A model generated the notes under the pieces. It did no database searches. It was not told where the DNA came from and worked only from the letters and a program-made list of their open reading frames with translations. A stretch of 64,000 nucleotides of DNA from Klebsormidium nitens (taxonomy: Eukaryota; Streptophyta; Klebsormidiophyceae; Klebsormidiales; Klebsormidiaceae): assembly GCA_000708835.1 (NCBI GenBank), contig DF237356.1, positions 19,942 to 83,941 of the forward strand, in the 5' to 3' direction. Positions within the stretch are counted from its first letter, which is position 1; each line of letters begins with the position of its first letter. Position numbers and translations under genes: made by a program. This document shows, one piece after another, positions 1-12,686 of the stretch.

Positions 1-3000
1 GCTCAGCAGCCACCTCCTCGTTCTGGGACACAGCCTGCAGTTGCATCTCCTGCGCACGAAAGGAAACCCAACACTCAGCAGTCTGGATGTCAGACTGCAA
101 ATTGGATCACTTCTGCCTCCGGGATGCAGAACGCCACCGGCAGCTCGGCGGCCTCCTCTTTGTTTTGGGCACCGCTTGCAGCTGGAGCTCCTGAAAGAAG
201 ACGAAACAGAGAGACTCGAGGATCGGACTTCCGATTCGCCAATTCGCTCTCTATATGAACAATATTCTGCACCGTATGAGCCGCTGTGCAGGCCTCCAGG
301 ACAAACACTTGACGAAACACCTGAAACTAGGACACTAAGCAAATCCGCTAGGAAACCGCCCTGCCTCTGATCAGAGCCCTTTTGCATCCTCGCTCAATCC
401 AGGCTTTACCTCCATCTTCCGCAGCTGCAAACTCTGTCCCAGCAAACCCAATTCAGACCGAATCTATCTCCAACCCCAACAGAGGAAGGCAGCAAAAGCG
501 CGCCGACACACAGGTTGCGTGAAGGAACGCGTTGCTCAATTCCAACCTCAGCATAACTCCGGGAACATCAAACCAGCAGAGTCCTTTCAGATCAATGCAT
601 CTTCTCCAACAGTCTTGAGGCACAAAAGCGTTTTCGGGCGAGGGCCAACGCCCACGGCCCTGTGAAATACAGGCTTGTTAGGACCCAGCCTTACCTGCAT
701 CTTCTGCAGCTCCAGCTCTCGCTCCAACAGGGCCCGGTTCGTGCGGAACAGCTCGTAGTTGGTCTGCGCGAGCACTGAGCTCTCGTCCACATTCACGCCG
801 GCGCCGCCCGCCGCGTCCACGAGCGCTTGCGAGAGTGACGTGATCTGTGACATCACCGAGCCGGCCTCCGAGAGCTTCACGCTCTGCGCGTCGAAGTCGG
901 CGCGGATCGCAGAGAGTTGCTCGTCCTTTTGCACGAGGGTGGCCTGGAGTTTGGCGAGCTCGGACTCCTTGGAAGCTAGGCGGGCCTTCACGTGGGATAC
1001 TTCGCTCAGGAGCGAGGCGACCTGATGGAAACGAAAGGGAAGTTATGAGCAACGCGTGACGAATGAGCTTCGCAGCACGTCGAGAGAAGCAATTTTGAAC
1101 GTAACCAGTGGATCAATAGAATTTATCAGGCTCACAGCAGATGCGTCAATGGAAAAGCCAGAATGCGGGACGTGCGCTAGTGCAATTCGGCAAGGATTCC
1201 GGCTTCCATAAAGTGCGCAGAAAATGGCAAACAGTTTCCGGGTCCGACTTGGCCCTGCTCGACATTCAACAACCCCAGAATCTCTTTCACCTGCTCAGTC
1301 CGCCGTTTGCAGTTCCGCCTCAGCAAGAATTATCAAGCACACCATACTTCAACAGTTGCTGAATTCGACTCCCACGCCCAAGCTTGCTTGACTCACCTGC
1401 TTGTCCGCCATCTGCAGAGCCACCTCCTTATCCTGCAGCGCCATGTGCGCTGCCGCCACCTCAGACGACGCAGCCTGCAACTCCAGCTTAGAAGAAACGA
1501 GCTCCGCGCTCTTCAGCTGCAGCTGCAGCATCGTGTTGGACAGCGCAGCGTCGGCCTGGCGCACACGCTTCTTGAGCCCGTTCAGTTCAGACACCATCCC
1601 ACGCACCATGCGGCGGTCGGCGGCGGCGGTCGTCCGCAGCTTCTCCATCTGCTGGCGCTGCTCGCTCAGCTGCTTCTCCTGCCTGCAAATGAAGGGTGTA
1701 CTTCGGTTGAACGTTCCAATAAGTTCGGAATTACAAAATGTTGTTTAAAAATCTAGTCACCTTTTTCACAAGAAGAAAGTTAGAAAGCGTCAAGTATTCT
1801 TGGCAGCAACCCACTGGAAGTTTCCCGTCTGCTGGCACTGCTCTCTCAGCTGCCTCCTGCCTCCTGCCTCCTGCCTGGACACACGTAATGAGGAGATCAG
1901 GGAGTGGTTGACTAAATGTTAACGAGAAGAGAAGAGAATGACTTATGAAACTCTATGTAGAACGACAATCAATCCGAAAGGAGTGTGTTCAGTCCACTAC
2001 GTATTCCGTTCTGCTACTTCTGCATCTGGAGACGGTGCTGAATCGGCTACTTCTCCTGCCTGCAAACAGACATTTGCATCTCGAATGCGATTGAGATTGA
2101 CAGCAATAACTGGGAGACTCTCCTGCGTGCCAGAAATCACAGCATTCGAGCTGGTGTTCAAACATTTGGGAAAAGGGGCTGGAGGGTTCGCGCTAAACAG
2201 TCCCAATAATTGGGGCTGCAACTCTGCTCCTCAAGTCAACCAAGCGTTCTTCACTTTGAGCACAATTGAGGTAACTGAGTGCAGAGCCACTTGTTGGGGG
2301 GAAGTACAACACTCAACATTCACAAACAGACTTCGAAAAAGCGCGTCCTCAGGGCATCCCTAAAAGCGCAAGTAGGCCGTTCAGTTCCTTTGCCAGAAAA
2401 TCCCAGTTTGATCAACTATGTTAATGAGGCACCGTAACAGAGGCCCACCTTTCTAGCTCGGCGCGATTTGCTTTGACCTTCTGGCGCTCCTTCTCCAGGT
2501 GCTGCCGCGCCTCGGTGAGCTCCGCCGTCTGCTTCTCATAGGCAAGCTTCTTCGCAGCCATCGCCTTCTCGTTGTCCGCCAGCGTTGCGCCCTGCTTCTG
2601 GACGTTGGACCGGAACTGTGCGAGTGCGCTCTGGGACAACTCCAACTCGCTCTGCAGAGAAGGGGAAGGAGTCAGTCCCTGCTCTGAGACAAATGACCCC
2701 CTTGCACCTTCTGCGGAAGAGCCTCATCTGCCTGCAACTCCTCTCTCAGGTACATTCCAGCCGAACACACCTGCCTCTCAACCCTCAAATCTGGTACAAC
2801 TCCTCAACATGTCAAGGGATTTGAACATCCAAGCAAATCGAGGTTTGGAAAACTTGAACAGGGAGGCGAGTCAAGGTATGGAAAACTTAAACAGGGAGGC
2901 CAGTCAACCAAGTAACCATCATGCAGCAAAGCCTCAGCCCTATGGGGCTTGCACCTTGTCCCTTGAACAACTCCATCTACAACCGAAGCTTTCACCCTGA

Positions 3001-5763
3001 TTCTGAAACTTATTGATCCCTCTTTCTGAGGGTTCAAAAGCTTAATCAAATTTGAACACATTTTTGATCCTGCAAAACCCTGGTAATGCAAAGCAATCAA
3101 GCGGTCCCCACCTGCACATCCTGCAGCAGCGCCTTGGCCCCCTGCAGTTCTTGCTGCATCTCTGCGCTCGCCAGGTTGGACCCCTTCACAGCGGCCTCGA
3201 GCGCATTCACCTCGTCCTGCGCTGCCAAAAAGCTCTCCACCTTCCGCTGAAGCTCTGTTTCAGTCTGATACAGCTTAGCCGTCCGCTCGTGGAGCGCTTC
3301 AGTGGCCCTGCATTGCAGAGAGGTTAAGTTGTTAACTAAGACATAGTCAAAGTAGATCCGTCCCGATCCCTGCCAGCTTCAGCTGTTGTTTAACAAACCC
3401 AGGCTTCAGGAACCAGTGTTGCATGTATAAAATTGTGCATTTTGACACCTCATCATCCCTTTAGCAGATGAGAAAGTATGAGCAGATGAGAAAGTAAAAA
3501 CCTAACCAGTTTGCATTTACAAGGAATACGCAGGAATGTGCCCTTATACTCTCCTCCAGTACATCAGTCTCTAACAGATAGAGCACTGGGGCCAGAATGA
3601 CAAATAGTCAAGCTTCTCGCAACATGATGCAAACTTGAACACTCTGTTGCCCCATTTGGATGCACAAAGAGTGAACCATCCATGAACCTCGACATAAAAC
3701 CTAAACCCGAAAAAGCTGCCAACCAAAGCAAGAACTGTGGCACACCTGCTAAGCTCATTCTCCCGCTTTGTCAGCGCCGCCTTGACTTTGCTCAGCTGCA
3801 TCCCCTCTTCCACAACCTTCTTCTTGGCCCCGCGTAGTTCCCCCTCTTTCACCTTCAGTTCCGCGGCAAAGCTGCTGACCTCATCATCTCGCTCCGCCAG
3901 CCTTGCGTGCAATGCGCTAACCTCATCCTGCTTCTGGGAGAGCGCCATCTGCGCACGCCTGACCTCAGCATCACGCGCCTTCAGTGCGGATGTTGCTTCC
4001 TCGGCCTCCTTGGTGCGTTGCTCCAGTGCAAGCTGGAAGTTGGCAATCTCCTCGGCGTGGCTATCCTCAGTATCTTTGGCAGTCTCAAACTGCCGCTCCC
4101 TGTAGTCAAAACAAGATGACTATTAGGCCTTCCATAAGATGGAAGACATCAGGCAGTAGCATGCCCCTTGAGAATTTGAAGCTGCAAATGCTGAGAGTGA
4201 TTAATTTGGGCATATTGTCGGCATGATTGCAGATAGGCAATGCCAATTTCCCAGGTGACTGGAGCAGCTCTGCAATCGTCGCTGATCGCAAGCAAAGTAT
4301 TGTCAGGTTGGGTTTTGCAAAAGGAATATCGGGCTGCGTTGACACATTCACTACTCAAACCATGTGATGCAGACATACACAAACTCGCACATCGTTGCCA
4401 AAGACTTGCTCTGGATTGTTGGCTTGTTTTTGCTCAAACTGTGCTCTGTACGCCCATCCACCGATCACGATCACGAAAATGCCTCCTACCAACTCTCCAG
4501 GCTGCCGTAAAGTCAACTGGCGAATGCCCTAGAAGCTTTACAGTATGAAGTCTCTACCATCAATCTTCCTTTGGAAACTACGACGGACCTGATCCTGCAA
4601 CAAATACCTCCCTGCAGCTTCTGCATGCTGGATGGAAGGATCCTATATTACGGTGCAGGTATAAAAGATCGAAACCGCACAGAAGCAGCATTCACCTGCT
4701 CAGTAGCGCTTGCCGAGCTGCCTCGATCTGCTTTCGATCTGCCGCCAGAGCCTCCTCCGCCTGCCGCACCTCGTTCTCCTTCAACTTGAGTGCCTTCAAC
4801 GCCGCAGCCAGGTCCAATTCCAGCTCGGTCACGGCCTCCTCCAAAGCGTTTTCTGCCGCATACCCTGGATCCTGCAACCGCTCCTCATGCCGCTGAGCCT
4901 GCCTGAAGAGGCGCTCAAGGACAGCACGTGCATAGTCCTGGGGAATCTCCTCGTTGCTGCTTCCACTTGCTGTTCCGCTCCTCCGGTCAAGGATTGCCCG
5001 GGTGCAGGGGGACGGACGTGTTGAGGTGCGGGACTTAGGAATGCTAAATCGGAAAAAGGCTGGGCACAGGGTGCCTTCCAGAAGAGGGGACTGCAAACAA
5101 GTGAGAGCAGGTTTGGCAACAGACCCTGAAAGACTTGGTAGGAGCTGCTGCAGTTTGGGACCTACTTCGTGTGCAGCCAATCCTCAGGCAGCTTTAGCCT
5201 TTAGTACCAGAAATGTTCATAGTAATGCCCAATAACGTCCAGTTTGCAAAGCAGGGGCACTGCCAGGGAATATCCTACCATCTCAGAGAAGTTTGAACAT
5301 TGTCAACAACTGCAGGAAGTGACGCTGCATTGATATTGTGCGTCGTAAAACTTAAAGGTCCTGCAAGACTGAATCAAGCCATTCTTGAAATTTGTTTTGC
5401 CAAACCTCCGCATAGTTATTCATGCAGACTCTTCTACTGGGCCTTGAGGATAGACACTTTTGATGTAGCATACCTACAGAACCTGCATGCGTGTAGAGAT
5501 AACAGCAAGACCCCAATTTGTTCTGCCAAGCAACTCCACCTTAAAACTCGAGATGGATCTGTGGGGAAATTGTGGCTCTTTATCCTACTCAAATTGCTAC
5601 TCCCTCTAAGCAAGGCATCAAACAGTGGCTATCAGAAACAGAGGCTGTACCAGAAGGCGCAAATAAGTTCCTTACCCTAGGAGCCTGCGCACTGCATCTA
5701 CCAGCTGCTCGTCCAAAAAGTTGAGGGGCAGTCGCCAGCGGGCGAGCAACTGCCACCTCCATG
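1..5763 (-). CDS. Long coiled-coil protein (partial, 3' end beyond the left edge)
   Basis: Exons in transcription order are about 5763/5749-5686, about 4950-4696 (5' end uncertain), 4099-3746, 3307-3112, 2651-2449, 1682-1397, 1021-695 and 49-1. All junctions are GT-AG, and phases close from the 4696 exon to the left edge. The first exon reads WRLPLNFLDEQLVDAVRRLL; the next contains EIPQDYARAVLERLFRQAQ. After that almost everything is heptad-like and rich in E, K, A, Q and L. A less charged stretch around 790-850 contains DAAGGAGVNVDESS. A start exon may lie in the reverse-strand reading frame at 6116-6379 (it opens MDHTFRTLALVPENFSG), but I found no convincing donor there. The architecture resembles plant plastid or cytoskeletal filament-like coiled-coil proteins (MFP1 or PII1/MRC type). 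That identity is a guess from composition. No catalytic motif is visible. Confidence 0.75.
1641..2070 (-). repeat. Decayed copies of the exon 1682-1397 acceptor boundary
   Basis: The real acceptor and exon start (about 1641-1690, reverse strand) recurs at about 1821-1880 and 2011-2070, upstream in the direction of transcription and inside the intron. Shared blocks on the + strand include gctggcgctgctcgctcagc versus gctggcactgctctctcagc, and ctcctgcctgcaaa at 1676 and again at 2053. Spacing is about 180-190 bp. The middle copy also carries a small ctcctgc tandem expansion. Confidence 0.7.
2838..2910. repeat. Short two-copy tandem repeat in an intron
   Basis: A unit of about 35 bp beginning gaggtttggaaaacttgaac is followed at once by a near-identical unit containing ggtatggaaaacttaaacag. 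It lies within the intron between exons 3307-3112 and 2651-2449 of the coiled-coil gene. No function is apparent. Confidence 0.7.
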
Positions 5764-7582
5764 CTTTTGAGCAGAGTCAGTACTGTCAGGACCTTTCGAA
5801 GAAACCTTATGTTCTTTCCCCCAGCCCGGAGGACCCTGTAGCTGCTTTGCCGATCTTCCGGCTACCAACTCGTGCGAGTCTTTTCAAGGAGTAGTGCAGC
5901 CGCCTCTCTCTATGTGTCAGCGTGAGTTGAAACTCCTGATTTGGAGAGGCGACAGACGCTATAGCATGACAGACAGGTAAAGGTCTCACAGTGATCAATT
6001 CACAATCGTTTTCAAACTCCAAGGCGGTGCTCGTGTTGCTACTAGATTAGCCAGTATTAAAGAAGAGCAATAGGGGCAGAAACCAGAAACAAAGCGTGTC
6101 CTTCAGCTCTAAGCCTCAGCTCGTTGTAGATCTCTGAATGTCTAAAGAACCAACTAAACAACCATAGCTCCCTCTGACTCCCTTAGCCTTGCTTGACGTC
6201 CCAGGAAGGTCCCAAGCCGCTGAGCTCGTGCCACAGGAAGAAGGACGCCCCTCAAAAGAAGCACGCCTTGCATATGTGGGCCCCAATTTTGCCTTCTCAA
6301 TCCCGTTCTTCAGGGCTTCCCAGACTCGGCCAGAGAAGTTCTCTGGCACCAGTGCCAGCGTTCGAAATGTGTGGTCCATGTTTTCGCGTCTCGAGTCTGG
6401 ACAGTTGACTCCGCTACGGTAGGTACGGTACCTACCTCCAATCCAACGGTAGGCACTGAACGACTCTAGGCTTATTTGTCAAATCGAGGGCCTCCTTTGC
6501 ACGTGCAAAATTCCACGTGGCTGCGGGGCATGGTTGTCAAAGTACACGTGTCTTCTTTCGAATCTAGTCAAGGATACGACACTGCACAGTCTTGAAAGTT
6601 GATCAACAGTGACTCTTAGCAAATCCGCATCCCCGACCGGGATCCCCAGGATCCGCAGCGAGGTCGACCCCGTTATCAATTCCATTCATGATTCCATTGC
6701 TGGTGCCGATCAACTTCAAGGCAATTTCAGGCGCATTCTTTCCTGAGATAGTCGGATAGGGCCTGGAACAAAAATTCCTAGCTTTATGCCGAAGACGCAC
6801 TGCACCGTGCTCCATGGCTCTGACAACGCTGATGATCGGCCAAAGGGGTACACAAGTGTTATACACGAGTGTTACTATCTGGCACGTGGCAATGGACCCA
6901 TCGCATTCATATGGGCCCCCCATGGCCATGCATGATCCTATGTTATAGGAAGTACCGTATATGAAGCTTGTCGGACATTGCGGCTCTTTTGTTACGCGAC
7001 CGTGCACCAAAACTCTATTGAATCTACTGCTTCGATCTTGGATCAACATGAAAGTTTTCGGTTGTCAGTACATGATTATGACCCAAATTTGACCGGTCAA
7101 TGGCTGGGCTGCTTCTTGTGCCCGGTTATCATGCATCACAAAGCCAGAAGAAAGTCTGAACTTGAAGGCGGCATGACTAGGTGCCTCTTCTTCGAGACGA
7201 TGGTATTACTCGAGCAGCAGTGACTTGCAGTACCCCGGTGCCACAGTTTGTAAAGGCCTGAATTGCATACACACTATGGCTGGCTACGCGAGAGCATACG
7301 ATTCAAGCGGTTAGGTTAGTGATCTCCAATTCTCGGGCATACCTACATCCAGCTAACCCTGATTGTATTCTTATCCTCGCAGCTCGAGCTCGGATCATGA
7401 GAATCTGATACCACAGTAGGAGGTGCTCACACAACTTGATGGACGTATGTCGCTGTATTTTCACGTGACCTCCCCAGAAGTGCACTTGTAGGGCAATCCT
7501 CAAGCAACAACTTGCCCGAAAAGCGCTTTACCTGATCGAGGGTAGTAGTTGGACGTGTGCGGAAAGGATCATGGCCTGAACG
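5764..7582. other. Stretch without a supported gene
   Basis: The stretch probably holds the 5' end or promoter of the coiled-coil gene and the 3' flank of the LRR receptor. A reverse-strand frame at 6116-6379 could be a first exon of the coiled-coil gene. The 148-codon reverse frame at 6603-7049 has no recognisable composition or splice context. A 19-bp palindrome lies at 6418-6436. I see nothing else. Confidence 0.5.
6418..6436. repeat. 19-bp near-perfect palindrome
   Basis: GGTAGGTAC-G-GTACCTACC: nine-base arms that are exact reverse complements around one central G. It lies upstream of the coiled-coil gene. A diverged half-site-like ggtaggcac follows at about 6450. It could be a protein-binding palindrome or chance. 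Confidence 0.6.
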
Positions 7583-10500
7583 TCACCAAGCTGGGCACGA
7601 GCTCTCAATATTGTTCTCCCTCGGCAACACCTGCAAGGATTGACACGGAACAGAGTTCAGTGCTTCATGTCCGCAAGCAATAACAAAGGCATGGTCTGAA
7701 ATCGACTTCGCTGAAAGCAACATAATAAGAACAGGGTCTGGTCCAGGCGGGAAAACAATCAAGGAACGGACTCTCCGTTTGAAGGTCCTGTTTGATAAAT
7801 CTTGGCAGGATGGAGGCCCTCGATCCGGGAGCTAGGAGTCTGCTCACAATCTGCCTAGGCAAACTTCACCGCTAGCATGAATCCTTCTCGATCGCCTCAG
7901 GAAACTCCCCGCACAAAACCTACGGGTTCAGCAGCATTTGACCATTCCGTCGACCTTGCAGCCTGTCTCTTATTCACGAATTTCACTGCCCTTGCAAAGT
8001 ACGAATCAACGGAACATCGATGCCTGTGGACTCACCCATTCCTGTGAACCGTTCGAAGTTCAAACTGCTTTGCTTCTTCTTCCGATGAACTTTCAGGTAG
8101 TAAAACGCTCCCCCGGCGGCCGCCCCCCCTATTAACAAGATTGCTACAATGATTCCAAAGATCGCTCCGCCGGATAGGCCGTCGTCTCCATGCGAAAAGG
8201 TCTGCGGCAAGGGGCCGTCGGGAGGGTTTTCTGCAACAAAGAACGGAGAGAGTTAGATCAGGAGCGAGGGGCCGAGCTGGCCCCAGCCCACGCAAAACAT
8301 CTGCTGAAGACCATTGCCTGATTGCAGCTCCAATTTCACCTGGGTCGACAACGTTACGGGCTTAGGGAGGAGCCTCGGAACCAAGACCTTGTTGACCTTG
8401 CTTTGACCTTTTCCTTCAGTGAATTTCTCTTCTATTGAAACAAGAACCCCAACACTCGCCCTTTCCGTGTCTACAAACCGTCTCGGCGGCTGTCCCACAG
8501 AGGATGGGCATTCCTGAGCAGAGCAACAGGAAGAGGCTTACCGCACGACGTGATCCGAGGATCGCAAAGGCTGGGGTTGTCATTCACTCTGGAAGTGGAC
8601 AGTGAAACCTTTTAGTCGGCAGGAGCATTCGAAACAGCCGTTGCCAACTTCAGCTGGTGCAATTTGAGGTCAGAAAACTTGGAAGCGAAGGTAGAGCAAG
8701 TATGATAACGTTCGTTCGTGTTTCAACACGCCTGCTTAAAAATTATGCTGGAAGCATCCAGTGGAAACCCAAATGGTTTTAAAGAGACGAGGAATCGCTT
8801 ACAGAAGTGTCACCCCGCTCTTCAAAAGTAGACCAAGTGGTACAGTGCCGTCCAAGTTGTTGTAACTCATGTCACTGCAAAAGGGCCCGCTTTAAAAATG
8901 TCAGAAGTTCCAATGGATGGGTCGTGAGGTGATATCTCCGGAAGCAGAACAATGCAATGCATCTCCAAGTCTAGGTAGACAAGAAGACGTCACCCTCCTT
9001 AGGTTGCTTCTGTAATGATACAATCTGCAACAAGACGATACTCACATGATGGATAGACTTGTCAGATTTTGCAAGCCTGTTGGCATTGGCCCATAGAAGT
9101 AGTTGTGAGATACGTTCCTGCAAGTCATAGAGAGTATGTGATTAGATGAGATTGTTGGCTCTGCTGTGCATCTAAGCTCGCACTGCTGTACATCAAACCA
9201 GCAACACTTCCTCAACAACATGCGAGACGCAGAGTGAGCCAAGGGTGCAAGATTCTCTGTGCGTGTTCGGCAAAGGCAAAGAGCCACAATGTTCTCCTCA
9301 ACAGGAACTGTGGAGAGCTTACAAGATCTTGAGGTTGGTTACATTGAGCAACGCCGGGGAGATCGTGCCAGTCAGATTCAGGTTGCTGAGGTTTCTGCAG
9401 AGACAGTAGCGAAATGCGCGCAGTTAGGGACTTTGTCAACGGTCCAATCGAAAGGGTTGGCAGATGTCAGGTAACCCTATTGGAGTTGATGATGCCAAAC
9501 AGGCAAGTAACCACACTTCCTCAGAAGAGGATGCCCTACAGGATTCTCTTGTCAGCAGCCCCTGACATCAGATTCATGCTCCATCTTCAAAGTCAAGCAG
9601 TGCTGCAATGAAAAACTTCGATGAAGAGTGATTTTGACGAACTTTGGTGCACCTGAGTGCACCTAGTTTGTGGTGACAGCAAGGTGTTCAGTTGGACAGT
9701 AGGTCAAGGGATGTCTGAAATGTTCGTAATCAACTCACAGTCCCAACCAACCAGTATGAGAGCACCTCATCGTAAAGCGGGGCCGCATTGGGTCCTTCTC
9801 TAGTGAAATTAGGTTCTGGGCCTCGTAAGCCCTTTTCAGAGATTGTCCAAGGCAATCCGTGCCGAGGGGCCTCACTGCGGACGAAGCTATTTCCCCACAG
9901 CGACCTTTGCATTTTCGTGTCAAGGACTTACATTTCTGAAACAGCGTCCGTAGCACCAAAAGCCCCCGCCTCGATGCCCCCACAAGCGACCCCCTGGTAA
10001 AGGCATGGGTTTTCGCCCGCCCAGCTCGCAAGGTGGTTGTATGGGTCAACAATGAAGCTCCTGAACTGAGCAAGAGCACTTACTGCACCGGGTAGAGAGT
10101 TGCAATCAATCAGTCTCAATTTGGGCTCGCTAGCTGTCCCCTTCCCTTGGAAAACAACTTTCCTTTTGGTCAGTGATTTTGATGACAGTCCCTTGCTACC
10201 ACCAGGGGGTTAAGCATCTACTCTCTTGAGGCTTGGTGTATGCCATACTTGATTGTGTGCAACGTATAAGAATCTGACAAAGCTTAGGTGCAGCCTCAAG
10301 TCTGAGACTGAGAATCCTTGTGACAAGTAAAACTCAAAGCCAGTTCGTCAGTTTCGTCAATTGACCATCTAGTGTTCCCATTGAGCGACTCGAAACCCTC
10401 TTTGTAGAGATCTGCTTTCCTGCAAGCTCCCCAGTCTTTTGTCAAGGGGCTATATTTGTCCAGCCGGCAGGAGCAGGTGCGCCCTAGTGCTTGGATTCTT

Positions 10501-10859
10501 ACTTCGTGGCACACAAAAGTATTGCTTTTTGAGTCACCTCAGGGGACGAAGGAAAACAACGACTGACAAGAGAATCTGCATAGTCTATTCAAGTGTCAGT
10601 AGCCATAGGTCTGGGTGATTTGTAAAGTCTTGTCTCATGGTAGGAATGATGTGCAAAATATGCTCCAATGAATCATGTACAGGCAACAGAATGCAGACCA
10701 AGCATACATATGCAAACACATGGAAAGGCACGATTTGGGATGACTAGTGTCACCTTCAGCTTGTGTGACTTGAGCTGTGGCCACAGGCAACCCAACAACC
10801 GCCAGGACCAATGCCCAAAGCCACTTGCTCCTCAGATCAACATGCTTGAAGCCATCCAT
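7583..10859 (-). CDS. LRR receptor-like membrane protein without kinase domain
   Basis: Exons in order are 10859-10754, 10082-9932, 9394-9323, 9117-9046, 8874-8803, 8588-8542, 8230-8036, 7985-7924 and probably 7630-7583, with phases closing throughout. Exon 1 encodes a signal peptide (WLWALVLAVVGLPVATAQ). Exon 2 is an N-terminal LRR cap containing DPYNHLASWAGENPC. Three exons of exactly 72 nt each encode one 24-residue LRR, a known plant LRR-receptor gene pattern. Then come NPSLCDPRITSCG, a short Pro-rich linker and a membrane span (GAIFGIIVAILLIGGAAAGG) followed by basic HRKKK. The cytosolic tail ends after about 60 residues, either VLPRENNIESSCPAW-stop in the last exon or VGFVRGVS-stop if intron 8 is retained. 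The ectodomain resembles small STRUBBELIG/SERK-like receptors; I find no kinase exon downstream on this strand. It may act as a co-receptor or regulator (inference). Confidence 0.85.
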
Positions 10860-12686
10860 TCCTCAGCTGGGGGCCACCTCAGAAGCAAGACTTTGTACCC
10901 AGGCAATGCCGGAGGTGGGGTGCCTGCTAGTGTGTCTAGAGGGCAACCCCGAGCCCAATTGAGCTGCAATGAGCTCCAAGATACTGGATCTTGAGAGGTC
11001 AACTCGCTGCAAGCAATTCCGCCCTGTTTTCGCCAGGCCTGCACGCCAATTGCAACTTGCAGGCCGCTCGGACAAATGGTTGTTAGAAAGCCCAAAGAAA
11101 TGAGCACAGTTGCTCTGCTTAGATCCTGGTTTCCATAGAGGATGCACTTTTCCCCGCACCTTTTCCCCTTTCAGATGTGAAGGCTGCCGCCACGATGTCT
11201 TGTCATTGATAATTTGATTGGCACCAGAGCGCAAGCTATTTTGACTCCTGAGCTCCGCTGACCGCCTCTGACTCTGTGTCAGAACGTTCTGCTGAGCTCC
11301 GAGTCCCGGGAAAACCGGAGCTGGCTTCGAAACTCGCTTCCGTCAGCAACACACCGCGGCGACCATGCTAGTCCCTCCAAGGATTGCAGTGTCGCTCCAC
11401 GCATTGTTAGGGTTCAGGCGTCTATGCAGCGCTCTTTTGACCTGCCTAGCTTTCAAAAGCTCGACAATCAAGCTGAACAGTTGCGAGGCTTGCGCTGATC
11501 GAGGGCATTGGATGAAATCCAGAACTCCATCCCTGTAGATTGAAGTTGAACATCAGTCAAGTGCAATGACAAAAGGTTGCAGGCTGAGTGCTCAGGAGGA
11601 AGTTAGGGAGTACGCGGGGCCGGACGTGGCAAGTACTTACTGTAATACTTACAGCTCCACACGTTTGAATTCAAGGAAAACTTTCGCAGATGTTGCTGCT
11701 CCCCAGTTCAACTCTGATGAGAGCTCCTGCCTTGCTACTGCACCAATTGTCACATCGATTGCTGATTACTTGCTCAAGCTACATTACTTCCGCGCTCGAG
11801 CAGTTGTGGCCTCCTAACCTGCAATCCCACGAGTGTCACCTCCTGGCAACATCCTGCTCCACAAGCCTGCTGCAATGCTAAACTCTGACCACAGTTCTTC
11901 TTAAGATACAAGTAAGCAGCCAGGATAGACATAGAGGAGCTCCAATGGCTGAAACACCACTCCTACTCCCCCAAATGACAGCAGTCACAGAGAGCGGAAT
12001 CCATGCCGGAGGCACATTTCCCTCTGCTTTTATGAGGAATTGTGGGCAGGTGAGCACAAAACGCAAAAGGAAGTTGCAGCTTCTAGAAATTGGGACGAAG
12101 ACCGGGGTCACCTCTTTTTAAGCCCAGGTTATTTGAAATTAACCTGCCTGTGATGGGTCTATTGTAAACATGGGTCACTGCGAAGCAGGTAATTCTTTGG
12201 CTTCGAATCTTCGGTATTAGCTCCGTTCTTGCTGTAACTTGAGCTTAATGTAACGAAACCCAAGGGAAGTTCAGGTCAGGAGGGAGCTGTTGTAAATGTT
12301 GAGGTGTTCTCTTCAAGTACCTCTGGGGTCTGAGAACACAGTCAGCTTGCAATTGGAGACAGCCACCTGCCGTCCATATTAAGCAGGGAATACAGATGCT
12401 CCTTCGGTGAAAAGGAGCACAAATTTTGCACTTAGGATACATAGCTCTCAAGCTATGCTCCCAAAAGTGGGTGCTGGGAACTTACCACCAGTTTCTATCC
12501 TTGCAGGAAAACGTTTTGCTGCGCACAGGTGGGTTTGAAATATTCATATCCATCCTAGAAGTGTCGTTCATCTTTGCTATTGGACTTTGTCACCACTGAC
12601 ACTCAATGAAGGGTGGATAACCTGTGGTACATAGTATTAGGAGACTGAGGGACTCTCTCCCAAACACTTGCTGTATGAGCATCACA
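10860..12686. other. Divergent intergenic region between LRR receptor and WDPCP
   Basis: The two flanking genes are transcribed away from this 1.8-kb stretch, so it should contain both promoters and 5' UTRs. Open frames here (for example reverse 10863-11234) lack recognisable features. No repeat or RNA gene was recognised. Confidence 0.5.

Noticed and set aside
6603-7049. 148-codon reverse-strand frame between two genes
   Set aside because: No domain, signal or compositional bias, and no splice partners; length is compatible with chance.
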